This document shows, piece after piece, positions 16,815-24,000 of a DNA stretch of 60,026 bases. This stretch comes from Thermofilaceae archaeon (lineage in GTDB: Archaea; Thermoproteota; Thermoprotei; Thermofilales; Thermofilaceae): assembly GCA_038731975.1 (NCBI GenBank), contig JAVYQJ010000002.1:138986-199011 (forward strand), given 5' to 3'. Position 1 is the stretch's first letter. Every line of letters begins with the position of its first letter. A program made the translations under genes and the position numbers. The notes below the pieces were generated by a model that searched no databases, was not told the DNA's origin, and worked only from the letters and a program-made list of their open reading frames with translations.

Positions 16815-17915
16815 GGCTACATCGTCATCGTAAAAGGCTCCCACAGCAACCGTGCCTAGGCCCAGCGACGTGGCCGATAAATAGATGTTCTGACCGACCA
16901 TGCCCGCTTCGAGCTCAGCGTCAGGGCTGTCACTGGGGGTGCATAGCACTATGTTGAGGGGGGCCCGAGCGACCCACTCCTGCCCTAACGCCGCAGCCGC
17001 AAGCCGCGCTGAGACGTCCCCTTTCACGATGTTCTCTAGCTCATGCTCTTCTGGCGAGTACCTGTAGACTCCCGGATCCAGCCCCTTTATGCTGCGCGCG
17101 GCAAGGTAGCACGTCACTCTGTAGCTCGTCAACGGCTGGTAGGGTCGGACGGGGCCGGAGATGGACCAGAGAAGTATCGACGAGAGCTCGTCCAAGCGTA
17201 GGGGCATGGGACTGTACTTTCTCACCGATCTCCGGTGGACTATCGCCTCTTCAAGCGTGAGTTTGGCTGGTGAAGGTTCAGCAAAGCCCTTTGGCAGCCT
17301 CCGCTCGATCAGCTTGGCCCCCCGCGCGCATATCTCGACGCAGTAGCGTATTCGACCGAGCGGGGGTTCAAGCTTCCTCAGCCGCCCGGCCAGCCCTAAA
17401 GCACTCGCCTCCAGCAAAGCTCCTTGCGCTGCGTGCCCAACCTCCTCGCGGATGTACATGTACCCCCTTTCCCCGTAGACGCCCGTCGTCCTCTCCGAGA
17501 CCTCCTCGAAGAGGATCGCAAACGAGCCGCGGCTAGAGACAGAAATGCCCTCGACACGCCTTAAAGCATGCTTGAGCGGGGCCGGGGACTGGTAGCTGTA
17601 TACGCCTGGCTCTAGGCCTCGGACAGCTCTAGCAACAACGTACGTCCTCAGCGGGTATGTAGCTCCTGCTGAGGGGGCAGCCCTCAAGCACCTACCCCAT
17701 GCCCTCGCTGTACAACCCTGTGCAGCAAAGACGATTTTCGACAGGGCCTCTAGAGCCACCTCGCTTTCAACGCCCTCGTACAGGAAAGCTGCATCAAGCA
17801 CGGCTTCGGCTATCGTCAAGGAGAGCGTGGGTTTAAAGTCGGGAAGCTCAGAAATCCTCTCCACAAATGGAGGGGGCTGCGCAATCGCTATTATTTCTGA
17901 TCCCTGCAACAGCAT
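16758..17915 (-). CDS. Tandem nitroreductase-fold protein, SagB-type
   Basis: Two nitroreductase-like FMN domains lie in one chain of ~385 residues. The first half shows AAPSAGATYPLRTYVVAR and EPGVYSYQSPAPL; the second opens with HRRSVRKYSPMPL and has a matching DPGVYRYSPEEHEL, then GMVGQNIYLSATSLGLGTV. The PSAGATYPL and GVY.Y patterns are those of SagB-type dehydrogenases, some of which oxidise azolines in RiPP peptides. Only the second half keeps the RRSVRKY flavin-binding start; the first is divergent. The frame is open upstream to 18167, but that part is antisense to rdgB, so ATG 17915 is chosen. Function in this organism is unknown; an FMN reductase is likely. Confidence 0.82.
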   Translation of the reverse strand: MLLQGSEIIAIAQPPPFVERISELPDFKPTLSLTIAEAVLDAAFLYEGVESEVALEALSKIVFAAQGCTARAWGRCLRAAPSAGATYPLRTYVVARAVRGLEPGVYSYQSPAPLKHALRRVEGISVSSRGSFAILFEEVSERTTGVYGERGYMYIREEVGHAAQGALLEASALGLAGRLRKLEPPLGRIRYCVEICARGAKLIERRLPKGFAEPSPAKLTLEEAIVHRRSVRKYSPMPLRLDELSSILLWSISGPVRPYQPLTSYRVTCYLAARSIKGLDPGVYRYSPEEHELENIVKGDVSARLAAAALGQEWVARAPLNIVLCTPSDSPDAELEAGMVGQNIYLSATSLGLGTVAVGAFYDDDVASVLRVDERPLYIFPVGRP

Positions 17916-17920
17916 TTTAT
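17914..17920 (+). promoter_or_regulatory. Box A for the RdgB-like gene
   Basis: TTTTATG is centred 26 nt before GTG 17943, fixing that GTG as a leaderless start. The element overlaps the start codon of the divergent nitroreductase gene. Confidence 0.55.
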
Positions 17921-17942
17921 GTTCGGCCAGACTTAGGGGTCC

Positions 17943-18539
17943 GTGTCGATCAGGAAGGTGTACGTAGTCACAAGGAATCCCGGAAAGCTTCGGGAGATAA
18001 AGTCGATATTGGGTCAATATGGGCTTGCTGTAGAGCCTTGTGAGGCTAAAAAAGTGGAGATACAGTCGGATAGCCTCGAGGAAATCGTAAGATTCGCCGC
18101 CGCTCAAGTGGCTGGTTCCCTGCCGGAGCCGTTTGTCGTGGAGGACTCCGGGCTCTTCATCAAACACTTGAACGGCTTTCCCGGCCCCTACTCGTCCTAT
18201 GTTTACAGAACGATAGGGTGCGAGGGAATACTGAAGCTGATGGACAACGTAAACGAGAGACAGGCGTTTTTCTTAAGCGTAGCTGCCCTATGTTTGGGCG
18301 GCGAGATTCGTATTTTTACGGGAAAGGTTGAGGGTACGATTAGCCGTGAAAAAAGAGGATCGCAGGGCTTCGGTTTCGATCCTATATTCATACCGAGTAA
18401 TTGCGAGAAAACATTCGCAGAGATGAACCTAGAAGAAAAATGCCGCATCTCGCACCGGGCGAGGTCGTTTAGAGCAATTGCAGAATATTTGTTATCTTAC
18501 TGCAAAAACACTACGAATATTAATGCAAAAGGTGAGTGA
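17943..18539 (+). CDS. XTP/dITP pyrophosphatase (RdgB/HAM1 family)
   Basis: This house-cleaning nucleotidase hydrolyses non-canonical purine triphosphates such as dITP and XTP. Family motifs are VVTRNPGKLREI at the start (NxGK), VVEDSGLFI, FPGPYSSYVYRTIG, and the purine-specificity loop GSQGFGFDPIFIP, then ISHRARSF near the end. Length 198 is normal. The start is GTG 17943 with a box A 26 nt upstream. It is followed by a 204-nt gap holding a promoter and a folded leader for the next gene. Confidence 0.94.
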   Translation: MSIRKVYVVTRNPGKLREIKSILGQYGLAVEPCEAKKVEIQSDSLEEIVRFAAAQVAGSLPEPFVVEDSGLFIKHLNGFPGPYSSYVYRTIGCEGILKLMDNVNERQAFFLSVAALCLGGEIRIFTGKVEGTISREKRGSQGFGFDPIFIPSNCEKTFAEMNLEEKCRISHRARSFRAIAEYLLSYCKNTTNINAKGE

Positions 18540-18608
18540 GGATTATGAACTTCAATCTCTCAACCTCATCAATAAAATTATTTTCAGGCTTTTGCTTACG
18601 CGTAAAAG

Positions 18609-18615
18609 ATATAAA
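18609..18615 (+). promoter_or_regulatory. Box A upstream of the folded leader
   Basis: ATATAAA lies in an AT-rich run and predicts transcription from about 18638. That is exactly where the self-complementary GC-rich segment begins, about 105 nt before ATG 18744. Confidence 0.6.
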
Positions 18616-18634
18616 TCGAGAGGACGAAGCTGCT

Positions 18635-18736
18635 CTGGGCGCGGTACCGCTGGCGGGAGTGGGGCAGTGCCACCCGCACTTAGGAGGAAAAGCGCGCCCC
18701 ACTTTCACTCCGGCCAGCGGCGCGAAACCCGGGTGA
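18635..18736 (+). promoter_or_regulatory. Strongly folded leader RNA or small ncRNA before the DHH gene
   Basis: Perfect complementary arms nest in order: CTGGG 18635-18639 with CCCGG 18728-18732, GCG 18641-18643 with CGC 18721-18723, CCGCTGGC 18647-18654 with GCCAGCGG 18713-18720, GGAGTG 18656-18661 with CACTCC 18706-18711, GGGC 18662-18665 with GCCC 18696-18699, and a hairpin AGTGC/GCACT with a five-base loop at 18666-18680. A purine-rich GGAGGAAAA stretch (18683-18691) is left single-stranded inside. The likely Shine-Dalgarno GGTGA (18732-18736) follows the outer helix and partly joins it, seven nt before ATG 18744. In a genome with mostly leaderless starts, this looks like a regulatory 5' leader; an independent ncRNA is possible. 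No known RNA family is recognised. Confidence 0.6.
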
Positions 18737-18743
18737 CTTCTCG

Positions 18744-19691
18744 ATGTATAGCACCCTGCTCAGGCTCATCACGATACTTCACGCGAAGCTCCTCGGGCGC
18801 CCGCTAGCTCTGTGTGATATATCGGATCTCGACGGGATCGCGTGCGCAGCTCTTTTCAAAATGAGGTACCCGGAGGGGCTCGTCGTGCTCGCATCTCCCT
18901 CCGATGTTCAGAGGGGAAGGCTTCTTAGGTTGGTAGACTGGACTTTCGTAGCTGACCTGCCATGCCCCGGAAAGGCATTGATTAGGGCTGATCATCACGC
19001 TTCGAACAAGCCTTGCGCGCAGCAAGAGTTCTACGACCCTACAGCGCCAGCAGCAGCCTCCCTAGCGGTAAAGGCACTGGGTCTTGATCACAACCCGTTC
19101 GCACGGAAGGTGGTAGAGCTGGCCGTTGAAACGGACACGGCCCGAATCGTTTCAGCGGAGGCTCTCGCGTTGAACGATGCGGTTAAGGGTAGCGGGTACA
19201 GGGGGAAGCTGCGTCTCATAGATCTCCTCGCTTCTTGCAGCTTAGAGGAAGTATTAGCGGACGCCGGGGTCAGAGCCTCAATCGAGCGTTACAGAAAGGT
19301 GAGGAAGAGCACGGAGGAGCTGGCCGAGAGACTCCCCCCGAACAAGTTTTTCATCGCGGTCTTCAAGGACGACCTTAAGCTTTCCTATAGGTACCTGTGC
19401 ATACTTATGGAGAGGAGGGGGGCTAGCGTGACGGCCTTGATCGTGCCCAAGGGACTCACATCCCTCAGGATATACCTCGGCTCCGCGTCTCGGGACTACG
19501 ATGTATCGAAAGTGGCAGCGAAATTTGGGGGTGGAGGGCACCCCTATGCCGCCGGAGCCACAGTGAAGTCGCTTCGAAGAGGTTTTGCTGTTAGGAGGAT
19601 TCTTGACGAGCTGGCCGACTTCCTAGGCGTAGAGAAACTTAGTTACTTGCTCATATCTAAAGAAGGCATCGAAGAGCGCCTGTGGCCTTAA
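18744..19691 (+). CDS. DHH/DHHA1 family phosphoesterase
   Basis: This is a RecJ/NrnA-superfamily protein of 315 residues. Motif I appears as ALCDISDLDGIACAALF near residue 23, the DHH motif as IRADHHASNKP near residue 76, a third aspartate in ELAVETDTA, and the DHHA1 substrate-binding end as KFGGGGHPYAAGATV near residue 260. Members degrade oligonucleotides or cyclic dinucleotides, or act with replication as archaeal GAN; which applies here cannot be decided. Translation probably starts at ATG 18744 behind GGTGA, after a ~105-nt folded leader. Its stop overlaps the convergent peptidase gene by 4 nt. Confidence 0.85.
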   Translation: MYSTLLRLITILHAKLLGRPLALCDISDLDGIACAALFKMRYPEGLVVLASPSDVQRGRLLRLVDWTFVADLPCPGKALIRADHHASNKPCAQQEFYDPTAPAAASLAVKALGLDHNPFARKVVELAVETDTARIVSAEALALNDAVKGSGYRGKLRLIDLLASCSLEEVLADAGVRASIERYRKVRKSTEELAERLPPNKFFIAVFKDDLKLSYRYLCILMERRGASVTALIVPKGLTSLRIYLGSASRDYDVSKVAAKFGGGGHPYAAGATVKSLRRGFAVRRILDELADFLGVEKLSYLLISKEGIEERLWP

Positions 19692-21337
19692 CGGGGGCCG
19701 GAAAGCAACTTCTCAAGCCTCTCAGTTAGCATTCTGTAGGATTCCTCAACCCACGCTCTGGCTATGGGCTTCATAAGAGCTAGGTACTCGCTCAAACGCT
19801 CTCCATTCAACTGCTGAGCGACGTAGTACAGCGGTATGGAGGGCAGCTTTCTCACGACGCCTATACTCCACTTGTGCTTGAGCCTCTTCAACAGCGCATG
19901 ATCAAGCCCCTCGCTCTCCAGCTTTTCGATCAATTCGAGATCCTCTAGTACGAGAAGCTCGGGAAAGACGTGGCTTCGAAGCAAGCCCGGTTCATACCAC
20001 TCCCCTTCGCGAACAACCTCGATAGCGCTCCTCCTGAGCTCCCTAGCGATGCGCTCGTCGACCTCGAAAGAGTAGACAAGATCGAGCAGTTTCTTCGGCG
20101 GACTCGCGTACTTCGACGCGTACTCCAGCCTGTTGATCAACTCGGTCCTCCACGCATCGTACTTGAACAACCTATGACCCCTTTGTAGGAGCTCGCGAAC
20201 AATCATTTCCGCTAAACCTTTGGCCTCAGCCACCGCCCCCCAATCGATTGAGGCGGGTGAATCATGATCGGTGTGGTAGAAGTCGACGTACCTCCAGAGC
20301 GAGTGGATAGTCATCGCTGCGACCCCTGCGCTACTGAAGGAGTAGCTGTCGAAGTAGGGGGAGTCCAGCTCGTACTCCACCGAGGGTCCGAGCACGGATT
20401 TGAGCGCCTCCCTAAACTCTAGACCGCTCGCGCTGATTGTGAGCGGACGTCTAGCGACGACATCCAGATTGACGATCGCCACGAGCTCATCCAGTTCACC
20501 CGTAGACGCTAAACGCTTCACGAAGTTTCGGGAACCCCATAGCCAGTAGCAGGGATTGAAGTGCGGTGCACCGTACTCCTCTGCCCCAAATAATGCGAAG
20601 GCGACACCCCTCAAGTTGTTCAACTCCTCAGCGAGGGAACAGACGAGCGCGACGCCGACCGCGTCGTCAGCCGTCCCGGCCAACCATCTGTCGAGGTGAG
20701 CAGTCACGAGAACTCTTGCCTCACCGCTTCCGAAAGCCACGAGATTAGCGGAGCTTGAGACCTCGGAGTAACGTGTCTTAACCTCGAGCTGGACGTAGTG
20801 CTTCCCGGTTAGCAGTCGTTGAGCATCCTCGCGTCTTATCGATACAGCGGGTATTGGTGGCGGTAGACCAGGCTCATCTGCGTAGCTCGTGAAGATGCCC
20901 ACCACTATCCTCCTGAGTACGTGGGGGACGAAATCGTAGAACACTACAGCACTTGCGCCGGCCTGCGCGCAGAGAGCGTACTGGGCCGCGACGTAGTCCG
21001 GATCTTCGCTGGTCATCCCGACTAAAGCTACCCTCCCCTCTAACCCGCTCGTAGAGATGTTAACTCCTTCGCCTGCGTAAACTAGCTCCCCTTCCACGTA
21101 GCGGGAAGGTGAGGGGGGCATCGCCACGGCTTCGACCATCCTACCATCAATGTAAAGCGCTAAGCTTTCCTCGTACCAGCTTGAGCAGGCGAAGCTCTGC
21201 TCTTGAACGCTCAACCCGATTCTCTCCAGCATCTCCCTAGCGACTCTAGCCACCCTCGCCTCAGCTTCGGTACCGGGCGCTGCCTCACCCAGGCTCGCAA
21301 TCCTTTCGGTCAGCCTTCTTACCCGTAAAACCTCCAT
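19688..21337 (-). CDS. M28 family aminopeptidase with PA domain insert
   Basis: The di-zinc peptidase core shows its ligands in order: TAHLDRW, GTADDAVG, GAEEYG, VNLDVV and YHTDHDSP. A protease-associated (PA) domain is inserted before the core (VYAGEGVNIS...GASAVVFYDF), and about 170 helical residues follow it. No signal peptide is visible, so the enzyme is probably cytosolic, unlike many secreted M28 enzymes. The frame is open to 21379, but ATG 21337 lies about 28 nt from the box A at 21362-21369 and starts the natural MEVLRVRRL segment. Peptidase of uncertain specificity. Confidence 0.88.
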   Translation of the reverse strand: MEVLRVRRLTERIASLGEAAPGTEAEARVARVAREMLERIGLSVQEQSFACSSWYEESLALYIDGRMVEAVAMPPSPSRYVEGELVYAGEGVNISTSGLEGRVALVGMTSEDPDYVAAQYALCAQAGASAVVFYDFVPHVLRRIVVGIFTSYADEPGLPPPIPAVSIRREDAQRLLTGKHYVQLEVKTRYSEVSSSANLVAFGSGEARVLVTAHLDRWLAGTADDAVGVALVCSLAEELNNLRGVAFALFGAEEYGAPHFNPCYWLWGSRNFVKRLASTGELDELVAIVNLDVVARRPLTISASGLEFREALKSVLGPSVEYELDSPYFDSYSFSSAGVAAMTIHSLWRYVDFYHTDHDSPASIDWGAVAEAKGLAEMIVRELLQRGHRLFKYDAWRTELINRLEYASKYASPPKKLLDLVYSFEVDERIARELRRSAIEVVREGEWYEPGLLRSHVFPELLVLEDLELIEKLESEGLDHALLKRLKHKWSIGVVRKLPSIPLYYVAQQLNGERLSEYLALMKPIARAWVEESYRMLTERLEKLLSGPR

Positions 21338-21361
21338 CGCGAACCCCTCAACGAACAGCAG

Positions 21362-21369
21362 AAATACTT
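21362..21369. promoter_or_regulatory. Bidirectional box A between M28 peptidase and a small coiled-coil gene
   Basis: AAATACTT is centred about 28 nt before ATG 21337 on the minus strand and about 24 nt before ATG 21389 on the plus strand. Both starts fit leaderless transcripts from one element. Confidence 0.5.
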
Positions 21370-21388
21370 GAGCTGTCAAACATGCTCG

Positions 21389-21586
21389 ATGAACAGGGAG
21401 AAGGGTAGAGGGGAAAGGCTCCTGTCGGATGCTCTAGACCGCATCGATGAAGCCATTCACCTTCTGAGGGAGTACGCCCGTGAGAAGAAAGAGGAAGCTG
21501 AAGCTCTGGAGGACATACTCTACTTCTTGGAGGAAGCCGGTGAAGCGCTTGAGCGAATAATCAGATCTCAAGAGCGGGCAGGCTAG
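21389..21586 (+). CDS. Small coiled-coil protein, 65 residues
   Basis: This short charged protein forms one helical hairpin: an RLLSDALDRIDEAIHLL heptad helix, a Lys/Glu turn, then EDILYFLEEAGEALERII. It has no known motif. A TTG at 21368 would add seven residues including two cysteines, but a box A about 24 nt before ATG 21389 favours the shorter form. It is divergent from the M28 peptidase and upstream of hjc, from which it is separated by a C/D sRNA on the other strand. Function unknown. Confidence 0.5.
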   Translation: MNREKGRGERLLSDALDRIDEAIHLLREYAREKKEEAEALEDILYFLEEAGEALERIIRSQERAG

Positions 21587-21649
21587 CTAGAGATCACATT
21601 ACCCCTCAGAAGCCTCGTCCATTTGAGCCTTGAACTTTTTCTTCAAAAG

Positions 21650-21703
21650 AGTCAGATACCCCAGAAAACGTCACACCTCGGTCGGCATGACTTTCATCAT
21701 CCA
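21650..21703 (-). ncRNA. Candidate C/D box sRNA
   Basis: On the reverse strand a perfect C box ATGATGA (21700-21694) is followed, exactly 38 nt later, by a perfect D box CTGA (21655-21652). Between them lie a 12-nt guide, a D' box CCGA, a 3-nt spacer, a C' box GTGACGT and a second 12-nt guide. This is the canonical archaeal dual-guide layout that directs 2'-O-methylation by fibrillarin. A box A at 21722-21730 lies about 26 nt upstream of the C box and also serves hjc on the other strand. There is no good terminal stem. The D-guide TTTCTGGGGTAT could pair over nine bases (one G-U) with the conserved 790-loop of 16S rRNA, but that comparison is from memory. Confidence 0.65.
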
Positions 21704-21721
21704 GGTTCTCTTCCTCGCGCC

Positions 21722-21730
21722 AGTTTTAAG
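21722..21730. promoter_or_regulatory. Bidirectional box A between hjc and the C/D sRNA
   Basis: AGTTTTAAG is centred about 26 nt before the sRNA C box on the minus strand. On the plus strand it predicts a start near 21752, seven nt before the hjc ATG at 21759. Confidence 0.55.
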
Positions 21731-21758
21731 TGTTGCCCAGCGATCATATGCTGCAGTC

Positions 21759-22166
21759 ATGCCGGCCCCATGGCGTAGGAGAGGGTTTGAAGCGGAGAGA
21801 AGGTTGGTGAAGCTGCTTTCGAAACGCCCCTCCGCTTACGTATTTAGGGTACCAGTGAGCGGGAGCAGGGCTGTACCCGATGCTAAAACCGCGCTCCCTG
21901 ACGTATTCATGGTTGACAACGTGCGCGGTGAGATAGCAGCTTTCGAGGTGAAAGCCACGAGCAAGAGCAAGGTCGCTGTGAAGGCGGAGCAACTGGCCAA
22001 GCTGTTCAAGTTCCTGGACGCCTTCAAGAGGTACGACAACCGCTACGCTGTCGTAGCTGTATGGTTCTCAAAGGATGGTAAGTGGGTCTTCAAGTTGGCG
22101 CGAGAGGAATTCCCTTTATCCGACATGGTAATCCGCAACTCCGATGAATCGGATTGGGAACCTTAA
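21759..22166 (+). CDS. hjc: Holliday junction resolvase Hjc
   Basis: This archaeal resolvase has a type II restriction-enzyme fold and cuts four-way junctions made by recombination. The catalytic residues are visible: Glu in RRGFEAERRLVKLL, Asp in ALPDVFMV, and the E-x-K motif in AAFEVKAT; the conserved VPVSGSRAVPDAK segment precedes them. The frame is open to 21630, but the extra N-terminus is not part of the family. ATG 21759 gives 135 residues, the usual size, and follows the box A by 33 nt. It lies 47 nt upstream of the TIP49 gene on the same strand. Confidence 0.92.
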   Translation: MPAPWRRRGFEAERRLVKLLSKRPSAYVFRVPVSGSRAVPDAKTALPDVFMVDNVRGEIAAFEVKATSKSKVAVKAEQLAKLFKFLDAFKRYDNRYAVVAVWFSKDGKWVFKLAREEFPLSDMVIRNSDESDWEP

Positions 22167-22213
22167 GTCAAACCTAAAAGCTGCCTATGAGGACGCCATT
22201 CTGGTGATGTTAG

Positions 22214-23548
22214 ATGCCCGCTCTAATCCGGTTCGAGAGGGTAAGCGCCCACAGCCATATTAAGGGACTGGGGGTTAGAGATGGTAACCCTCTCCCTGTC
22301 GCTGATGGGCTTGTTGGGCAGCAGGAGGCTCGACGAGCGGCTTGGATTGTCGTGCAAATGATCAAGCAGGGTAAGATGGCTGGGCGCGCTGTACTCCTCG
22401 CAGGCCCGCCAGGCACTGGTAAGACGGCTCTTGCCGTGGCCATCGCTCGGGAGCTGGGAGAGGATACTCCCTTCGTCGCTATTAGCGGCAGCGAGATCTA
22501 CTCAGCCGAGCTGAAGAAGACGGAAGTGCTGATGAGGGCGCTGAGGTCGGCAATCGGTGTAAGGTTGAGAGAGTACCGGCGGGTTTACGAGGGCCTCGTC
22601 AAGAGGCTAGAGGTGAAGTTTGACAGACACCCCTACAACCCCTGGATGCAAGTGCCGGTTGAAGGCACGTTAACGTTGAAGACGACGAGCGAAGAGAGGA
22701 CGTTCACGATCGACGGTAGCATCGTCGCTGAGATGCTTGAAAGAGGGGTGAGCGAGGGCGACGTCGTGTGGATTGACGAGGAGACAGGAAGGGTCTACAA
22801 GGTGGGTCGCGCGGCCGAAGCTGAGCGGAGGTTCGACCTTTCCTCAGCGAGAAGGGTTGAGATACCGAAAGGCCCCATAGTTAAGGAGAAGGAGTTCGTA
22901 CGGACGCTGACGCTTCACGAGTTGGACATGATGCATTCGCGCGGTGGCACGATCTTCTCCCTACTCTTCGGGGGAGCAGAGGAGCGAGAGATTCCAGCTG
23001 AGGTTCGTCGCAGCGTTGATGAAGCTGTGAAAAAGTGGGTTGACGAGGGTAGGGCTGAACTGCTGCCCGGGGTCCTCTTCATAGATGACGTACACATGCT
23101 CGACATAGAGGCTTTCAGCTTCCTATCGCGGGCGATGGAGAGCGAGTTGGCGCCAATCATCATACTGGCCAGCAACCGGGGCTTTGCCAGGATAAGAGGA
23201 ACCGATTACGAGTCGCCTCACGGGATACCCCTCGACCTCCTTGACAGGCTGCTTATCATAGAGACGAGAGCGTATACCGCCGATGAAATAAGAGAAATCC
23301 TCAAGATCCGAGCAGCAGAGGAGAAGGTAAATCTCGAAGATGAAGCCCTTGAACGCCTAACCCAGGTTGGAGTTGAAAGAAGCTTGCGTTACGCTGTGCA
23401 GCTGTTGACGCCCGCTAAGGTGATCGCAGCCCAGAGGGGGTCGGACTCCGTGAGCGTCAGGGATGTTGAGGAGGCAGCTAGGCTATTCGTGAGCGTTAAG
23501 GAGTCCTCCCTTCACTTGAAGCAGTACGAGGAGCTTTTCTTAAGATAA
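22214..23548 (+). CDS. TIP49/RuvB-like AAA+ helicase (Pontin/Reptin homologue)
   Basis: This is an archaeal RVB/TIP49 ATPase of 444 residues. It shows Walker A GPPGTGKT near residue 64, the inserted OB-type domain II (residues ~120-260), Walker B LFIDDVHML near residue 290, and the sensor and box VII ends (LASNRGFARIRG, then HGIPLDLLDRLLII). The FERVSAHSHIKGLG start is diagnostic of TIP49. The start ATG 22214 is behind a perfect GGTGAT (22203-22208). In eukaryotes such proteins act in chromatin and snoRNP assembly; in archaea the role is unsettled. Location 47 nt after hjc suggests a link with recombination or, through Box C/D RNPs, sRNP assembly. The 3' end overlaps the next, convergent gene. 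Confidence 0.93.
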   Translation: MPALIRFERVSAHSHIKGLGVRDGNPLPVADGLVGQQEARRAAWIVVQMIKQGKMAGRAVLLAGPPGTGKTALAVAIARELGEDTPFVAISGSEIYSAELKKTEVLMRALRSAIGVRLREYRRVYEGLVKRLEVKFDRHPYNPWMQVPVEGTLTLKTTSEERTFTIDGSIVAEMLERGVSEGDVVWIDEETGRVYKVGRAAEAERRFDLSSARRVEIPKGPIVKEKEFVRTLTLHELDMMHSRGGTIFSLLFGGAEEREIPAEVRRSVDEAVKKWVDEGRAELLPGVLFIDDVHMLDIEAFSFLSRAMESELAPIIILASNRGFARIRGTDYESPHGIPLDLLDRLLIIETRAYTADEIREILKIRAAEEKVNLEDEALERLTQVGVERSLRYAVQLLTPAKVIAAQRGSDSVSVRDVEEAARLFVSVKESSLHLKQYEELFLR

Positions 23549-23966
23549 AGTACAGCTCTACCGCCGTTACAACGATGACTACCTGAGCGAGGTCGAGGTG
23601 GAGCGTCTGCCCTCCAGCGGTCTTGATTGTGTAGAAGAGGGGGTATAAGGCGACTTCCACGTTTCTTGTGAACACTATCAAAGCCAGCTGGAAGTAGTGG
23701 GCGATGACCATCGCGACCATGCACGTCAGCGTGAACCAGGTGAGGACCATGCGCCCCCTCGAAGCGAAGGAGGCCGCAATGAGCCAGCTGAAAAACATCA
23801 CAACAGCTACCCTCCAGAAAGGCATCCAAGGATACTTCGGGTATGGGCAGTACTCGATGCAAACTGCATCTTCAAGCGGTATGGCGGCCGCCAGCGTGGC
23901 AAGCAGCAATGTTACGAGGGTAGCCGTCACGAGGGGTTTTAAGCTGACTCCTCCGAGCTTCACCAC
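23496..23966 (-). CDS. Small integral membrane protein, about four TM segments
   Basis: This 156-residue protein has about four hydrophobic helices, the first after a short VVKLGGVSLK start, then VAVVMFFSWLIAASFA, LTCMVAMVIAHYF and VVIVVTAVELYFIL. A CIEYCPYP motif follows the first helix and may face outside. It is not recognised. The frame is open to 24113, but GTG 23966 lies 26 nt from a TTTTAAA box and is taken as the leaderless start. Its 3' end overlaps the TIP49 gene by 53 nt. Confidence 0.6.
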   Translation of the reverse strand: MVKLGGVSLKPLVTATLVTLLLATLAAAIPLEDAVCIEYCPYPKYPWMPFWRVAVVMFFSWLIAASFASRGRMVLTWFTLTCMVAMVIAHYFQLALIVFTRNVEVALYPLFYTIKTAGGQTLHLDLAQVVIVVTAVELYFILRKAPRTASSEGRTP

Positions 23967-23986
23967 GGATAGCGTAAGCAGTTGTG

Positions 23987-23996
23987 ATTTAAAAGG
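23987..23996 (-). promoter_or_regulatory. Box A for the small membrane protein gene
   Basis: The reverse strand reads CCTTTTAAAT, centred 26 nt before GTG 23966. This places the element just inside the intergenic gap after the degenerate beta-lactamase-fold gene ends at 24001. Confidence 0.55.
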
Positions 23997-24000
23997 GCAG

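Noticed and set aside
18635-18736. RNase P RNA (type T) as identity of the folded region
   Set aside because: A GGAGGAAAA stretch resembles conserved region I, but no region V (ACAGAA...GGCUUA type) follows and the folded part is only ~100 nt.
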